64,000 nt of DNA, from contig CM048844.1 of NCBI GenBank assembly GCA_026545765.1, positions 73,675,590 through 73,739,589 of the forward strand, in the 5' to 3' direction. This DNA comes from Plantago major (Eukaryota > Streptophyta > Magnoliopsida > Lamiales > Plantaginaceae). Positions 10,801 to 21,229 of this stretch are shown here, in pieces. Below the pieces are notes generated by a model, which was not told the origin of the DNA, did no database searches, and saw only the letters and a list, made by a program, of their open reading frames with translations. Within the stretch, counting starts at the first letter, position 1, and the number at the start of each line of letters is the position of its first letter. Both the position numbers and the translations under genes were made by a program.

Positions 10801-11725
10801 TATGAGACGCTTGTTCGTGGAAGAACTTAGTGTTTCTATCACCTTCAGCTAACCAGTGCATTTTAGCTCTCTGTTTCCAAAAAATTTCTTCCGAATCCAA
10901 CAAATCATCTATCTTCTTCTTCAATTCAGCCCTTAACGCCTTAACATCAGGCGTATTGACCTCCGATTACAACTTCTCCAATTGTGCCTTAGAATCCCGA
11001 ATCTGTTTGGAAACCGATCCAAACTTATTTTTTCCCCAATTCCTGAGACCCAGTCGACATCCTTCTAAATTGTTCAACAAATCGAGTTCCTGCTCCCAAT
11101 TGCCAGTAATCACCTGTGTACATTCCTGTGATTTCACCCAAATCACCACAAATCGAAACCTTCGCCTTGAGTGTCGATACCGCCGCTATTGAACTCGCCG
11201 TTGATGGAGTAAAATTGGCGAGTGATCAGAATTCCTTGTGAACAAATGCTGGACAAACGCCGATGGAAAAGCGGAGTGCCATGAACTGGACGTCGTCGCC
11301 CGATCGAGTCTGATCTAAGTATTATGGGCTGTCTCTCGATTTTGGGTCCAAGTATATCTATACCCTTGAAAAGGTGAGTCAACTAATCCACAAAGGGTCA
11401 CAATTTGTCTCATATCTCTTAATCTCCACTACGGGACCACCGCTCCATTCAACTTATCTTTTGAGAGGTTATTTCATTATAATCCCCGATAACCACCCAT
11501 TCATGACTGGATTGTGAAGCTAAACGCTTAAGAAGACTCCAGGTTCGCTTTCTTTTGTTACTGTCGGGCTCACCATAAAATCCTGTAAACCTCCAAGAAT
11601 AATCACTACCTTGTAATCGAACCGTTGCATCGATATGATTTTTTGAAAATCTCTCCGTATTTTTATCCCAGAATAAAGCAAGACCACCCAAAAAACCTTC
11701 TGAAGGAACCGCCAAAACCAAATTA
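7860..11725 (-). pseudogene. LINE B ORF2 (endonuclease-RT-zf-RVT-RNase H), degenerate
   Basis: Readable landmarks on minus: endonuclease FWDKNTERF and HEWVVIGDYNEI (11690-11460); RT linker HWLAEGDRNTKFFHEQASHR (10870); TLDEVKTALFDMFPLKFPGY (10590); RT core with ISHLLFADDTLLF (near 9850); KFPG and LDKS blocks; CPVCKCGTKTIMHILFECHF (8680), a zf-RVT knuckle; and an RNase H-like tail near 8280-7870 with an FQGD motif. The product nicks DNA and reverse-transcribes the element RNA. The frame breaks into at least eight pieces by stops and frameshifts, for example near 10440, 9960, 9653 and 9400, so no ORF2 protein can be made. Confidence 0.8.
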
Positions 11726-11889
11726 ATTAAGACTCTGTTTTATTTTATCAATTCCAATGGATCCTAGACGAGTCTCCATCAACGTATGTAACTAATAATA
11801 TAGTCCTATCCTATATAAATAGTAAAGGGTTTGTGAAAGAAGTTTATATAATTATCATAAAACATAAAAATAAAGTAAAAATAATAAGA

Positions 11890-12574
11890 TCAGATCGATC
11901 CATCCAAATTAAACATGTCTAGAACATTGGCAGTATGTGTGATGTTCTGTCTTGTCTTTTCTTCAGCGGTTGCGACTCGTCCAAATGGTCTATCATTCAC
12001 GAACAGGTTGTACGTTTTTTTTGGATTGTTTGATTTTAATTTGCCCTTTAGTATAAAATCAAATGAAAATAATAAAAGATTCTTTATACAAAGCAACTCT
12101 CTTGAGAGAGAAACAGTCATCGGGGAAGTGAAACCCTAATACAACAAAAACCCTGGCCGCCAGCAAGCAAGAAGCAAAAACTCTAGCCGTCATCAGTCAA
12201 TAAAGGCAGCAAGCAATCAAGGAAAATCGGAGGAGGAGAAACGCAGGGTTGACACTCGTAAATAAAGGTAGCAAGCCAATCAAGCTAACTTACTTATGTA
12301 ACGGTTAGCCGCGATCTTTGATTACACAGTTTTTATATGATGGAATAGTTCTTGCATTTATACATACATACATACATACATTTTGTGGAACCTTTAAAGA
12401 TCTCCTCACTAAATGACAAGGTTTATCAAATCTCACCATATATGGAGTTGCATAAAAAGAAGTCAGGGAAGGTAAATCATCTCTCACAAATAGAGGACCC
12501 AATCTCCAACCAGAGGAATGATCTCTCATACGAGAGGAAGATGAAGGAAAAGAGAGAGAAGAGAAAGAGAGCAT
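11890..12574 (-). pseudogene. LINE B ORF1 remains with possible RRM
   Basis: The 5' leader frame starts at an ATG at 12574 (SSGWRLGPLFVRDDL, TPYMVRF). A second piece, 12120-11890, begins MTVSLSREL and runs to NLFVNDRPFGRV...ANVLDMFNLDGSI, which resembles the first strands of the RRM found in ORF1 of many plant L1 elements. The leader GGCGGCCAGGGTTTTTG...CCCCGATGACTG recurs at 17838-17880. The frame stops at 11890 and the rest of ORF1 is missing. Confidence 0.45.
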
Positions 12575-12588
12575 TTTTTTTTATTTTT

Positions 12589-12690
12589 AATGAAGGTGGA
12601 TCTTAATGTTTGCAAGTTTTATGTTCAAGTGAAGGGATTGCCGACTTCGGGAAATCATCAAGGATTGGCTATGTACCCTTACTTGCGCCT
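12589..12690 (+). mobile_element. LINE A continuation after the LINE B insertion
   Basis: The sequence resumes at AATGAAGGTGGATC and reads MKVDLNVCKFYVQVKGLP, which continues the LINE A ORF1 domain (family pattern FWVQVHGLP). Similarity fades after about 12690. Confidence 0.6.
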
Positions 12691-14160
12691 CGTGATCCTT
12701 TCTCTTATTTTCTTGTCTCTTAGTGTTCTTTTTCTTCATATATACTTCGACGTATGCATTTTCTTATTCTTTTCTTAATTTAAAGTTTTATTTAAAATCC
12801 CTTCAAATCAAAATATAATAGCCACTTATAAAAAAAATACATATTAAAAAACAACATAAATTTCCTTTCATTTGAAAATTTTCTTGCGTATATATAACAA
12901 AAAAACTTTAATTAGCCCAGGGTATGGAAGTATTATCTTTACAAGATACGCAAGTAAGGCATTAAGAAACCTCAGCCAGTATATGCTTGTATCCTCATCA
13001 AAATCCAGTACTCGAAAGTCGAAAGTATGATCTAACAAACATACACTTGAGCCAAACATGGAAGTGCGGTCCTTCCATGGATGTTCATGCTTTACATTTT
13101 CCTTTGACTGCACAGTGCAATTTATGATGTTGGTTATATACTTCCTTTAATTATAGATATCATCTTTCTTTTCTTTAGAAGAAACCAATACTTTGGTTCA
13201 AACAACTCATGCAAATACAACAACAACAACAACAAAAGTACTCTCATCAGAATGGTACATTATAATCACAGTCACCATTGTTTTTAATAGCCTCAACAAA
13301 ATGGCAGTCATAAATAAGAATTGATGAATCCTTTCAAGATTTTCCAAGTGTATTGACCAGTTATATATTCACCTTTATATTTATTTGTTTGACCACATCT
13401 GGTTATATTGATTTGATTTTTGGTACTTTTATATTTCTCTTTCAGTCTCAAAGTATAATTTTCCTACAAAGATGATATGTATATCGCGGGATATATTATC
13501 AAGAACAAAAATAAAAAGAAAGAAAAACTTACAAATCTTCATTCATATATGTGCATTTGCAGACTCAATTTCACTTATTTTTTGCTTCATCGATCGATCA
13601 CTTGAACAAAATTTTACAATAAATGGATCCTCCTTGTTTATCGGCATATATTCATTGAGGATCAAACAAACTCCATCCATCGGGGTACAAATCATGAGGT
13701 TATAAACATCACCATTTAATTTGGACAAATCTTCATCTCTACTGTTTTGGTTGGGGAAATGATATGCAAAGAGCTAAATTTGATAACCACAGAGCATAGT
13801 AGTAATATTTATTAACCAAATGTTCACACCCACATTTTTTCCCAGCTATCGTATATCCATGTTTCCTTAATCTATCTAGTTAGTTAAGTATTTTCGTTAT
13901 TGTTTACATTCAAGTATTTGCAATTCCGTCTGTTAGATTTTCTATTTTTTAAACTCTTAGCATTTATGTTTGATTTTGTTTTAAGTAATTAACATTATTT
14001 CTCCTGTAAGACTTCAACACTCGGACCATCTTACATTACATTACATGTTTGCATGTGTCTTGGTTAAGTAGATTTGGCATAATAGAAATTCAAAATTGTT
14101 GTTTAATTGTAGTAAGAAACTTTGATAGGCTTAATTCATAACAACAACTTTACCTTATCA
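12691..14160. other. AT-rich stretch without a recognised gene
   Basis: Short open pieces exist on minus (13113-12868 and 13728-13543, the latter KLNGDVYNLMICTPMDGVCL). They have good composition but no family I can name and no joined gene structure. A short (CAACAA)n tract lies near 13215. Confidence 0.4.
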
Positions 14161-14167
14161 AGATTCT

Positions 14168-15700
14168 TGCGGCGTTGTCGGGGAACGACTTTTACTTTAC
14201 TTTTTAGGAATTCTATTTATTTGCAAATTTTATATATTTAATTCTTTATTTTTAGTCTGAGGCAAAATTACCCTGGTATTCTTGATTTGTATGTGTAGGT
14301 ATACATACGTATGACCCATACTTTGGAGATTGCACCGAGTATGTACATGATGTGCGTATATGCAGTTTGGACTGGAGATGGATGGCTAACTTCCGTCAGA
14401 AAGAAGGCCACAAGTTCCACGAGACTTAACGTTCATTCTTCTACGTGGAGATTGTGTTTGCCCCAAGCATGGCCTAAATCTTGTGGTCTAATGTGGTGTT
14501 TCTATGATGGAGTAACACCGTTTTACCAAATTTTAATATAATGTGTGAGCAGACCAATCGAGAATATGTTTCCGGGAGATGCATTTCGATCATTCATGCG
14601 ACTAGCGATGATTTTAGGGGTGGCTGAAGTGGAAGAAAAATGAGAGCTTCTAGTTTGAGGAATGTCATTGAAAGAAGAGACGTTGGAAATCATTCCTACA
14701 ATTGGACAAGTAACTTCAATTACATCCGTTGATATCAACCAAGAAGCCAACGAAGAGAGATTGAGACACGGGACAGTTATTGAGGAGGAAACGTTCACCA
14801 ATTAGACCACCTTAGACCTTGAGCACTACTCTACCGCATGTTGTGTGGACCACGAAGAGCAAGAAATCTCATAGACTAGAGCATAGACATAAAGTTGGAG
14901 CATAATCCAATCTACTCGGGTGCATTACATACATCATCTTACAAAGGGAATTTTGACGATACTTTTAGCCCTTAATTCCTTTTCACTTCCATCAAGGACT
15001 GTTACATCCTTGAGTTTGAACATGATGATGGAATTTACACTTGCCGGTGGACATACACGAATTGAAAGAGAAGATTGCGAACCACCGAGGGGCGAAGTAC
15101 ATTTACTGGAAGTTGCGGGCTGGCTCAAAACCTGCACAAAATTCGTTTACATTCGGTAATGGATAACATGAGGCAATCATCCGTTGACCCAATGACGTTG
15201 GCGGTTCACGGGAGGCAACTCTGGGTAAATTTTTATTTTTATTCTTGTATCAAGGATAGATTCACTTGCATTTGTCTTTGCATAAAAAACCAAAAATTAA
15301 AAATAAATTATTGCATTCATCGTTTTCACGTGCATTAAAAATCCAAAAATATTTTATTTGCATTAGCACGTTTGATTTGTGTGTGTATGTGTGTGTTTTG
15401 CATATTCTTCCAGGTTTGAGTAAGAGACTAGTGGAGAAGGGGGCAAAAGAAGGGGGATTTACGAACTGAAACAGACATCGCTGCAGCAAAATAACTTGGC
15501 CCGCTACGGCAAAGAACCTTTGGCCATGCAAAATTGAGAAAATACGAACTGACACGAAACTCGATGCAACGAAACCTTTGGCCCGCTGCAGCAAAGTCCT
15601 TTGGCCATGAAAAAACAAATTCTCGAACCGAATTTAAGCTTGTTGCAACGAGCTAAAAGCTTCTCTTAAGACTTCTTACTGGCAACTTATTCTTTCTTTT
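14168..15700 (+). mobile_element. Decayed LTR-retrotransposon internal region with primer-binding site
   Basis: TGCGGCGTTGTCGGGGA (14168-14184) closely matches the widespread plant binding site TGGCGCCGTTGCCGGGGA. From about 15260 to 15400 come repeats of CAAAAATTAAAA and CCAAAAAT, a texture known from Athila-type leaders. No intact domain is readable and the copy is broken at many points. Family call Athila-like, weak. The 5' LTR expected left of 14168 was not resolved. Confidence 0.4.
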
Positions 15701-15779
15701 TCCTCATTCTTCTTTTCTTCTCCTATTCTACTTCTGCTCGAACTCAAACCTGAAAAACCTCCAAAATTTCTTTAGCCTT

Positions 15780-16511
15780 GCCACACGACCAACCCCTCTT
15801 GTAGAATAAGCAGATAAAAGGAGACCGATTGCCCGTCACCAACCTAGGACCGAACGACCACCGGGTCGGATGCCTCCACGGAGATCCAAGTGTACCAGTC
15901 CGACGAGACATGATCCGTGCCAGAGCCTGACAACGGACTTTCACACTCAGAGGATTTAGACAATCCCCACTAGGCAGTAAGGACGAAGTAATCCTGGTTC
16001 GGACCTTTGATTCGGACACGGTTCCGGAGCACCACTCAGGAACGAACAACTGCTACTACTAAAGTTTATTCAAACTGCTAAAATGTCTACTTTACCCTCA
16101 GAACCCCAAAAAGGGAAATGGGTCAAGTCAACCTATTGGGCCATGGGCCTAATAAGGCATTGGTGGCACGATCTGAAGCATACACTTTGTATGATCTCGT
16201 GAGTCCCTCCATTCTTGATAGAAACCTATACATATGGAACAAGTTCACATAATGCAAGGTAAGTCATTATTCCGTAATCATACTCGAACACTAAACAGAC
16301 TAGACATCAATCTCTCTCTAGTAAAGTCTTTATCCGGTTTGACACTAAGCAAACCGAGTTTACCGTTCTACCCCAAACTAGCCTTTGTGCAGGTCCTTAT
16401 CGGAAGTCACTCGAAGACCTTAGGATCATCTCAAGCGGATTCGGACGGATTAGTGGGATTAGGACAAGGGCCTAGTAAGAACTTAGTAAGTGTTGGGAAT
16501 TTACCCCTCAA
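15780..16511 (+). repeat. Tat-type LTR (right end certain, left end unclear)
   Basis: It ends TTTACCCCTCAACA and is collinear with the sense strand of the solo LTR at 46586-47482. Shared blocks are ATTGGGYCATGGGCC, GGTAAGTC, CTCTCTCTWG..AAAGTCT, CCGGTTTGACA..TAGCAAACCG and CCCCTCAACA. GGTAAGT lies at 16258-16264 and a pyrimidine-rich GTGCAG ends at 16392. The left border is not visible and it may be 5'-truncated. It is an old, diverged copy. Confidence 0.6.
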
Positions 16512-16529
16512 CAGTTACGTTGTGTGGTT

Positions 16530-16700
16530 GTAACCTAAGTATCATTAAAGGTTGTTGGTTGATCTCCGTTGACGTAGGCATTGACGAACCACATAAAATC
16601 TTGTGTCACTGCCTTCTTGATTTTGGTTCATTGTTTGTTCGATTATTATTTTTTGTCATTGTTGCATTATTTCTCATTATTTAAACTTAACAGATTTGTT
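16530..16700 (+). repeat. Copia-like LTR tail fragment
   Basis: GTTGGTTGATCTCCGTTGACG...GTAGGCATTGACGAACC...AATCTTGTGTC followed by a T-rich tail resembles the R-U5 part of Tnt1/Copia-type LTRs. No partner LTR or duplication was found. It abuts the CACTA end at 16712. Confidence 0.3.
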
Positions 16701-16711
16701 TTAAATATACC

Positions 16712-17010
16712 ACTACAAGAAAATGCAGTTTTGGTTGCATTTCTACAGCCACGTTTGATAAAAAGCAGGACAAATAAAATCCTCAATAGCTATTAACTGC
16801 TTTTAGGCGTCAAATAACACAGGAAAATGCCCACTTTTTCCTTGCATTTATTTAGGAAACGCACTGCAAAAACAACTTCCTAGCGACACTGGGGAATTTT
16901 TGCAATAAAATATAACTTTAACAAAATTCGGCAGTAAAGTTGTAATTGAACGAAACTATTAGGCCTTTCTGCAAATTAATCGCAATTTAGTCCATCATTG
17001 AACGATGCCC
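16712..17010 (+). mobile_element. CACTA transposon left terminus
   Basis: CACTACAAGAAAATGCAG is the standard inverted terminus of En/Spm (CACTA) elements. The following 250 bp holds short repeated words such as GCAGTTTTGG and AACTGC typical of subterminal zones. The matching right terminus (TTTTCTTGTAGTG) was not seen, so the element is truncated or rearranged. Confidence 0.55.
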
Positions 17011-17521
17011 TAAATTTTAGTTCTGTTTCTTCTCTCCCATGGAGGAATGATCCTAATTCTCCATGTTTCAAATCCTCTAAGACTTCAATGTCAAATTCTG
17101 ATAGCATCAATGGAGCCGAGATGATCTTATCTTCTCTTGTCGACGACAATTCACGGTAATGTATTCACCCATCTTTTTTGAGCTGGTACTTAGCCAGTAA
17201 AGTCGAGTTTGAGTTCAATCCTTGCGCAATTTGTGCTCATAGACACATTTCAGTTAAGTGATCTAGTATCAAACCATTTTATGAAGTGGAGGAGAAGTCA
17301 TTCTCTTCTGTATAGCTTCCTTTTTAGGAGAAGTGCATTCATATACATTCATACTGATGTTCTATTTTACAGGAAACTGTAAGCAAATGACAGTGCAAAC
17401 ATGATTTCAGATAAGTGTGCAAATGAACATATAAAATGCACAGGATTTTGCATTTTACAAGTTGAGTGAAGTAATATAATTGCATACGATCTAATAACTG
17501 CAATATGTGGGGCATTTTCAG

Positions 17522-17663
17522 GAGAATGGCACCAATGGTCCTGCCGAATAGGCCATATGGCGCACGCAGTGCATCGTTTGCCCACCCTGTGACATTTAGT
17601 CCCGTTGTTTCTTCGGTCATGGCTACGGAAGGACAAATTGACAATTTTGACTCCAAAATCTGA
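17522..17663 (+). pseudogene. Exon-like fragment, possibly captured host 3' exon
   Basis: After TTTTCAG (17515-17521) an open frame reads MAPMVLPNRPYGARSASFAH then PVTFSPVVSSVMATEGQIDN and stops at 17661. It has a good splice acceptor, biased amino acids and a stop like a last exon. I cannot name the parent gene. It lies about 800 bp inside the CACTA end, so gene capture is possible. Confidence 0.3.
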
Positions 17664-17834
17664 CATGGCAACGGGTCAACGAGTCAAATACGACACATCA
17701 CCATGCCACCTCATTAAAATGGTCAAATAATGTAAAATTAAATAAAAATTAAAAATTAAATTTAAAAAAATGAAAAATACTGCTTAGGAAAGCATAGTCT
17801 TGATGTTTTCGTTCTATGCTGCTAGGGTTTCCTC

Positions 17835-17925
17835 CTCCAGGTTGCTGACGGCCAGGGTTTTGCTGTTTTGGGGTTCACATCCCCGATGACTGGTTCTCTC
17901 TCAAGAGAGCTGCTTTTGATTGCGG
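17835..17925 (+). mobile_element. LINE 5'-leader fragment
   Basis: TGACGGCCAGGGTTTTG...CCCCGATGACTGGTTCTC and TCAAGAGAGCTGCTTT match the LINE B leader and ORF1 start (12080-12170, minus), including MTGSLSREL versus MTVSLSREL. A run of about 18 A at 18440-18458 follows AAATTCTAGTGTACCT and could be a retroposon tail, but the link between the two is unproven. Confidence 0.4.
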
Positions 17926-18813
17926 TGTTTGATTATGAGATCCCAACACATTTATTTATACTGTAATTTTCTTCCTCCAGCCGCCCATAGTGCATAAGGA
18001 AGGTTTAGAATGGCGGGCCTTAGCCTTACGGATCAGAAAAAGCCCGTTTATTGAATATTCTGACTCACTACAGTCGCCACTACGGTCACTAGGTGTCGAT
18101 CTCTGCAGGTTCTGTTTGTTTCGTCTTATAATTTAGAATATTTTTATATAATTTTAAATATTTTTTTTTATTTTTTTTTTTAAATTTGAACACAGATTAA
18201 ATTTGGGAGTGACACGTGCCTCAGAATTTTATTAAAACTTCTTGTTGATTTTTTAAGTCCAAGTCAACTCATACAATAGTCAAATACTGTCAAATTCAAA
18301 TCTCCGACTGCCACATCACTCAATTGGCCGGAAAATTGAAAATCGTACCTCAATTGGTTGGGTGTTGTTTAAGTGTACCCAAATTGGATAATGTCGTTTT
18401 AGCGTACTTATACTGGCACTGTAAAATTCTAGTGTACCTAAAAAAAAAAAAAAAAAAATTAGCTATGCAGATACATAAACCAATGAAGGACCTAACACAT
18501 GCATCCCTTTTTTCAGATGTTGCTTGCAGGCTTAGAACTTATTCTAAGGTGGACTCTTATACCTGACTCAACAAATTTTATAAAATCCAACTCTTGATCT
18601 CCCCTCATTAACAATCTAAATTCAGTCTTGATTTTATTTATTTATTTATTTTTAACTTAAAAACGTAAACATAGTGAATAACATTCAGCCTTACGAATTA
18701 CAATCCACAAATTCAGATTGACAAGCCAAGTAGAACAGGCTCAAATGGCCCCAGCGTCACACTTTAGTTAAGTCATCAAATTGTAAACGGTTGACACAGA
18801 ATACAATAAATGA

Positions 18814-19535
18814 CTATCCAGACTTCATCCTGCAAAGTTCGACAGTAAACTTCTCCCCAACAGTTGGGTTGCCCAAGAACACCCGAACTACAGCCTCAAA
18901 GGTCTCCAAGGTACTAGCGGCTGCTGCTCTGGCAGTAAACACCAGATCATAAGAAAATCTGCTCAGTTGTTCTACGGATTTCACCTTCGCTTTCTCAACA
19001 TGCTCCACCTCAAACCTAGTGTCAATATTTTCTTTGTTGTAGTCAGCAATAGCAAACTTGGCCATAGTGATATAGTTTTCTTCCCTTGCTGCACGAATGT
19101 CATCAGGATTTTCAGGATCCCCACCGCCGCCAAAGTGTAGCAGCATACCGGGCTGCTCAAGATCAGCGTAGAAACCCAAGGATTCGACTGAAAAGTAACT
19201 TTTCGGGTAGGGGGACAAGCAGGCTTTGCGGGGCACACTCTAAAGATAGCCATATCTTTAGCCGCATCATCATGAGGATCATCGGGCTTCTGGCCAGCAT
19301 GGGATCCCAGCACACACGGGTTCTGTACTAGTTTGATAGCTGATCATCTTCTCCCTCAGTTGCTCAATTTCTTCACTATTAAAATTGCGCTTCCATATTC
19401 CACAGCCTGACGACGGATCATCAAAATTGCGATTGAGAGGATCATCAGTTATGCGCTTCCATTCAGATATTCCACAGCCTGGTGGCGCATCATCAAATTC
19501 GATTGAGATTTTCCACAGCCTGACGGATCTTCCAT
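18814..19535 (-). pseudogene. Cystatin-like protein gene, frameshifted
   Basis: The C-terminal part reads ITMAKFAIADYNKENIDTRF then VEHVEKAKVKSVEQLSRFSY and DLVFTARAA, the helix-plus-strand pattern of plant cystatins (papain-type protease inhibitors). The LARFAV-like helix is present. The QxVxG protease-binding loop is not recognisable (SVEQLSRF stands there). N-terminal to it is a three-fold repeat of the type FDDPSSGCGI, starting from an ATG at 19535 (MEDPSGCGK). The frame shifts soon after that start, again near 19275 and again near 19235, so the pieces lie in three frames. I read it as a decayed single-exon gene. An unrecognised intron could explain one shift but not all. Confidence 0.5.
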
Positions 19536-19969
19536 ACAACCCTAACAGATTTTTGATTTTCCCCCTTTTCCTTTTTCTGCTTCCTCTTTAAATTCAGTCT
19601 TGAGTTGAACCGACTTCATTGGTGAAAAAGGAAAGAATAAAAAAGGGCTTACAAATTACATCTAGATACTTTTTTTCGTTGAATTTAATTACATATGGGC
19701 TTACAAATTTAACTTTTTTCGAACTAAAAGTTAGAAATGTCATTTTTACCCTTCTTAAGAAATTGGATTTTGTGAGAGACCGAATAAACTTAATTTTTTA
19801 TAAGTCCTTTACAATTAATTCAAACTTAATTAAAAGTTTCAAAAATAATTACGGGGTAAATTCAAAATTTCAAAAAACAATTGGGTTCAATTGAATGTAA
19901 CACTTAATTATTCAGAGATTAACCTTGTAATTTATTAAAAAATTAAAAAAATAAAATATTATCAAATTT

Positions 19970-20130
19970 CTGGAAGCTTCCAGATCCGGTGGAAGAGTTG
20001 CCATGTGGAGCTTCCATGGCAGCCCAGATCCGCCATGGAAGCTCCACCTCCATGGCTGGAACAGCCATGGTAAGCTGCACACGAAGCTCCCATGGCAGTC
20101 TGGAAGCTATGGAGCTCCCAGATTAGCCGT
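19970..20130. repeat. Cluster of perfect hairpins rich in CCATGG and AGCTCC
   Basis: CTGGAAGCTTCCAG (19970-19983) is a perfect palindrome. GTGGAGCTTCCATGGC (20005-20020) pairs perfectly with 20032-20047, an 11-nt loop apart. CCATGGCTG (20050-20058) pairs with 20062-20070 across 3 nt. More AGCTCC/GGAGCT words follow to 20130. It is GC-rich inside very AT-rich DNA. No transposon ends or ORF explain it. Confidence 0.75.
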
Positions 20131-20612
20131 GGTGGAGCTCTTTTAATATGTTTATTCATTATTCAGTTTCTTTTTTAAAATTTTAAAAGGTCATGGAGTT
20201 AAGGGCCTGTTTGGGAGTAATTGTATGTACAACTTAAGTTAAGTTGATCAACCGGAAATTGAAATTTGGATCTAAATGTAATTGTTAGTGTGACAGGGGT
20301 TTATATTATAGTAGCGTCTCCAACAAGAGTTCTCTCATGGTAACAGACCTAAAAAAAAAAGTCCAATTAGTATTTAAATAAGAATCAGAATACGGGCATC
20401 TTGCCCACACAATTAATTAAGAGTAAGTATAGTAAAAGGGAAGATTTTCCTAATCTATAGGAAAATTCGGTTTTCATAATAAAGAACCGGTCAGAAACAC
20501 TACAAACCAGTCAGTATATTTTATATAAATACCCCAAATAAACAAAACAATCTTTCACAAAAACCATACCACTTAACCATCTTTCTCTCTCTACAAAAAC
20601 CTAGTGAGAGAA

Positions 20613-20850
20613 AGATGCAATCCCACATCTCTCTCGTCTCCAGCTCCATCTCTCCGCCATCTACCGCCACCTTCTGACTCGATCCGCCGCGATCCTCCCT
20701 GAAACCACGAATCACCTCCACCAGAGACCGAATCCGACGACAGAGTAATCACCTCATGGCTCACTGTAGACGAAAAAACCACCGCAGAGCTCTCGAAGCT
20801 TCTCGAGTCATTCAATTTAACTCCACAGCCTCAGTCGGCGAAGGTGAGCC
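20613..20850 (+). pseudogene. Host-like first exon, unrecognised gene, frame-disrupted
   Basis: A TATA box (TATATAAATACCCC, 20522) and a CT-rich leader precede an ATG at 20613 (MQSHISLVSSSISPPSTATF, then stop). Further on, another frame reads ESDDRVITSWLTVDEKTTAE then LSKLLESFNLTPQPQSAK, ending at a GTGAGC donor near 20844. That peptide looks like genuine protein, but it is out of frame with the ATG. A possible last exon lies at 22844-22908 after a tract ending AAGCAG: GDDDNIEFDDRSFKGVVAVL and a stop. The parent gene is unknown to me. Confidence 0.35.
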
Positions 20851-21229
20851 AAGTGTGACGCGCCATAAGCGGCCGCCGCAGAAGCTGCACCTCCAAGGAG
20901 CATTACAGTCATGCCGCCACCTGAGATGAGCAAAAATAAATATCTCAGTTTCAAAGAGATTAATAATCAAATAGACATTACTTCTGTGCATCTCAGTCTT
21001 GTTAGTTTGATCTCTTTATTCCGCACATCACTAAGTGGCAAAGTATCAATGTGACAATATTCTTTTGCCTACTGTGCATAAATGTCGATTGGCTCTGTAT
21101 GTTGTTTTCTCTCCTTTTCTTTCCGATTTACAACTGATTCTCTTGCTTTTGTGTTTAATTCAGCTTTTTTTGTCCGATTGAGTGGTTTAATTGCTTATTA
21201 ATAGGATTTCAAGTGTGTTTTTGTGTTAG

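Larger units (their letters stand above)
7787..12588 (-). mobile_element. LINE B: L1-type retrotransposon (-) inserted in LINE A, 13-bp TSD
   Basis: Flanks are AATGAAGGTGGAT at 7774-7786 and 12589-12601, an exact 13-bp target duplication. The sequence outside is LINE A ORF1 on both sides. The 3' end, read on minus, is GGTTCTTCTTC... followed by about 13 A (7787-7799). From 5' to 3' on minus it has ORF1 remains (12574-11890), part of an endonuclease (11721-11143), reverse transcriptase (about 10924-9400), a thumb and C-terminal region (9318-8782), a zf-RVT cysteine cluster (8541-8720) and RNase H (about 8290-7865). The 5' end is close to complete because it matches the start of LINE A. A central piece spanning the ORF1 DUF4283 domain and the endonuclease N-terminus is missing. 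It is dead. Confidence 0.85.

Noticed and set aside
11915-12010. Plus-strand ATG with a perfect-looking signal peptide (MSRTLAVCVMFCLVFSSAVA) and an upstream TATATAAATAG
   Set aside because: It is antisense to the RRM-like part of LINE B ORF1 and lies wholly inside LINE B. Hydrophobicity on this strand is expected opposite charged codons. No second exon is found.
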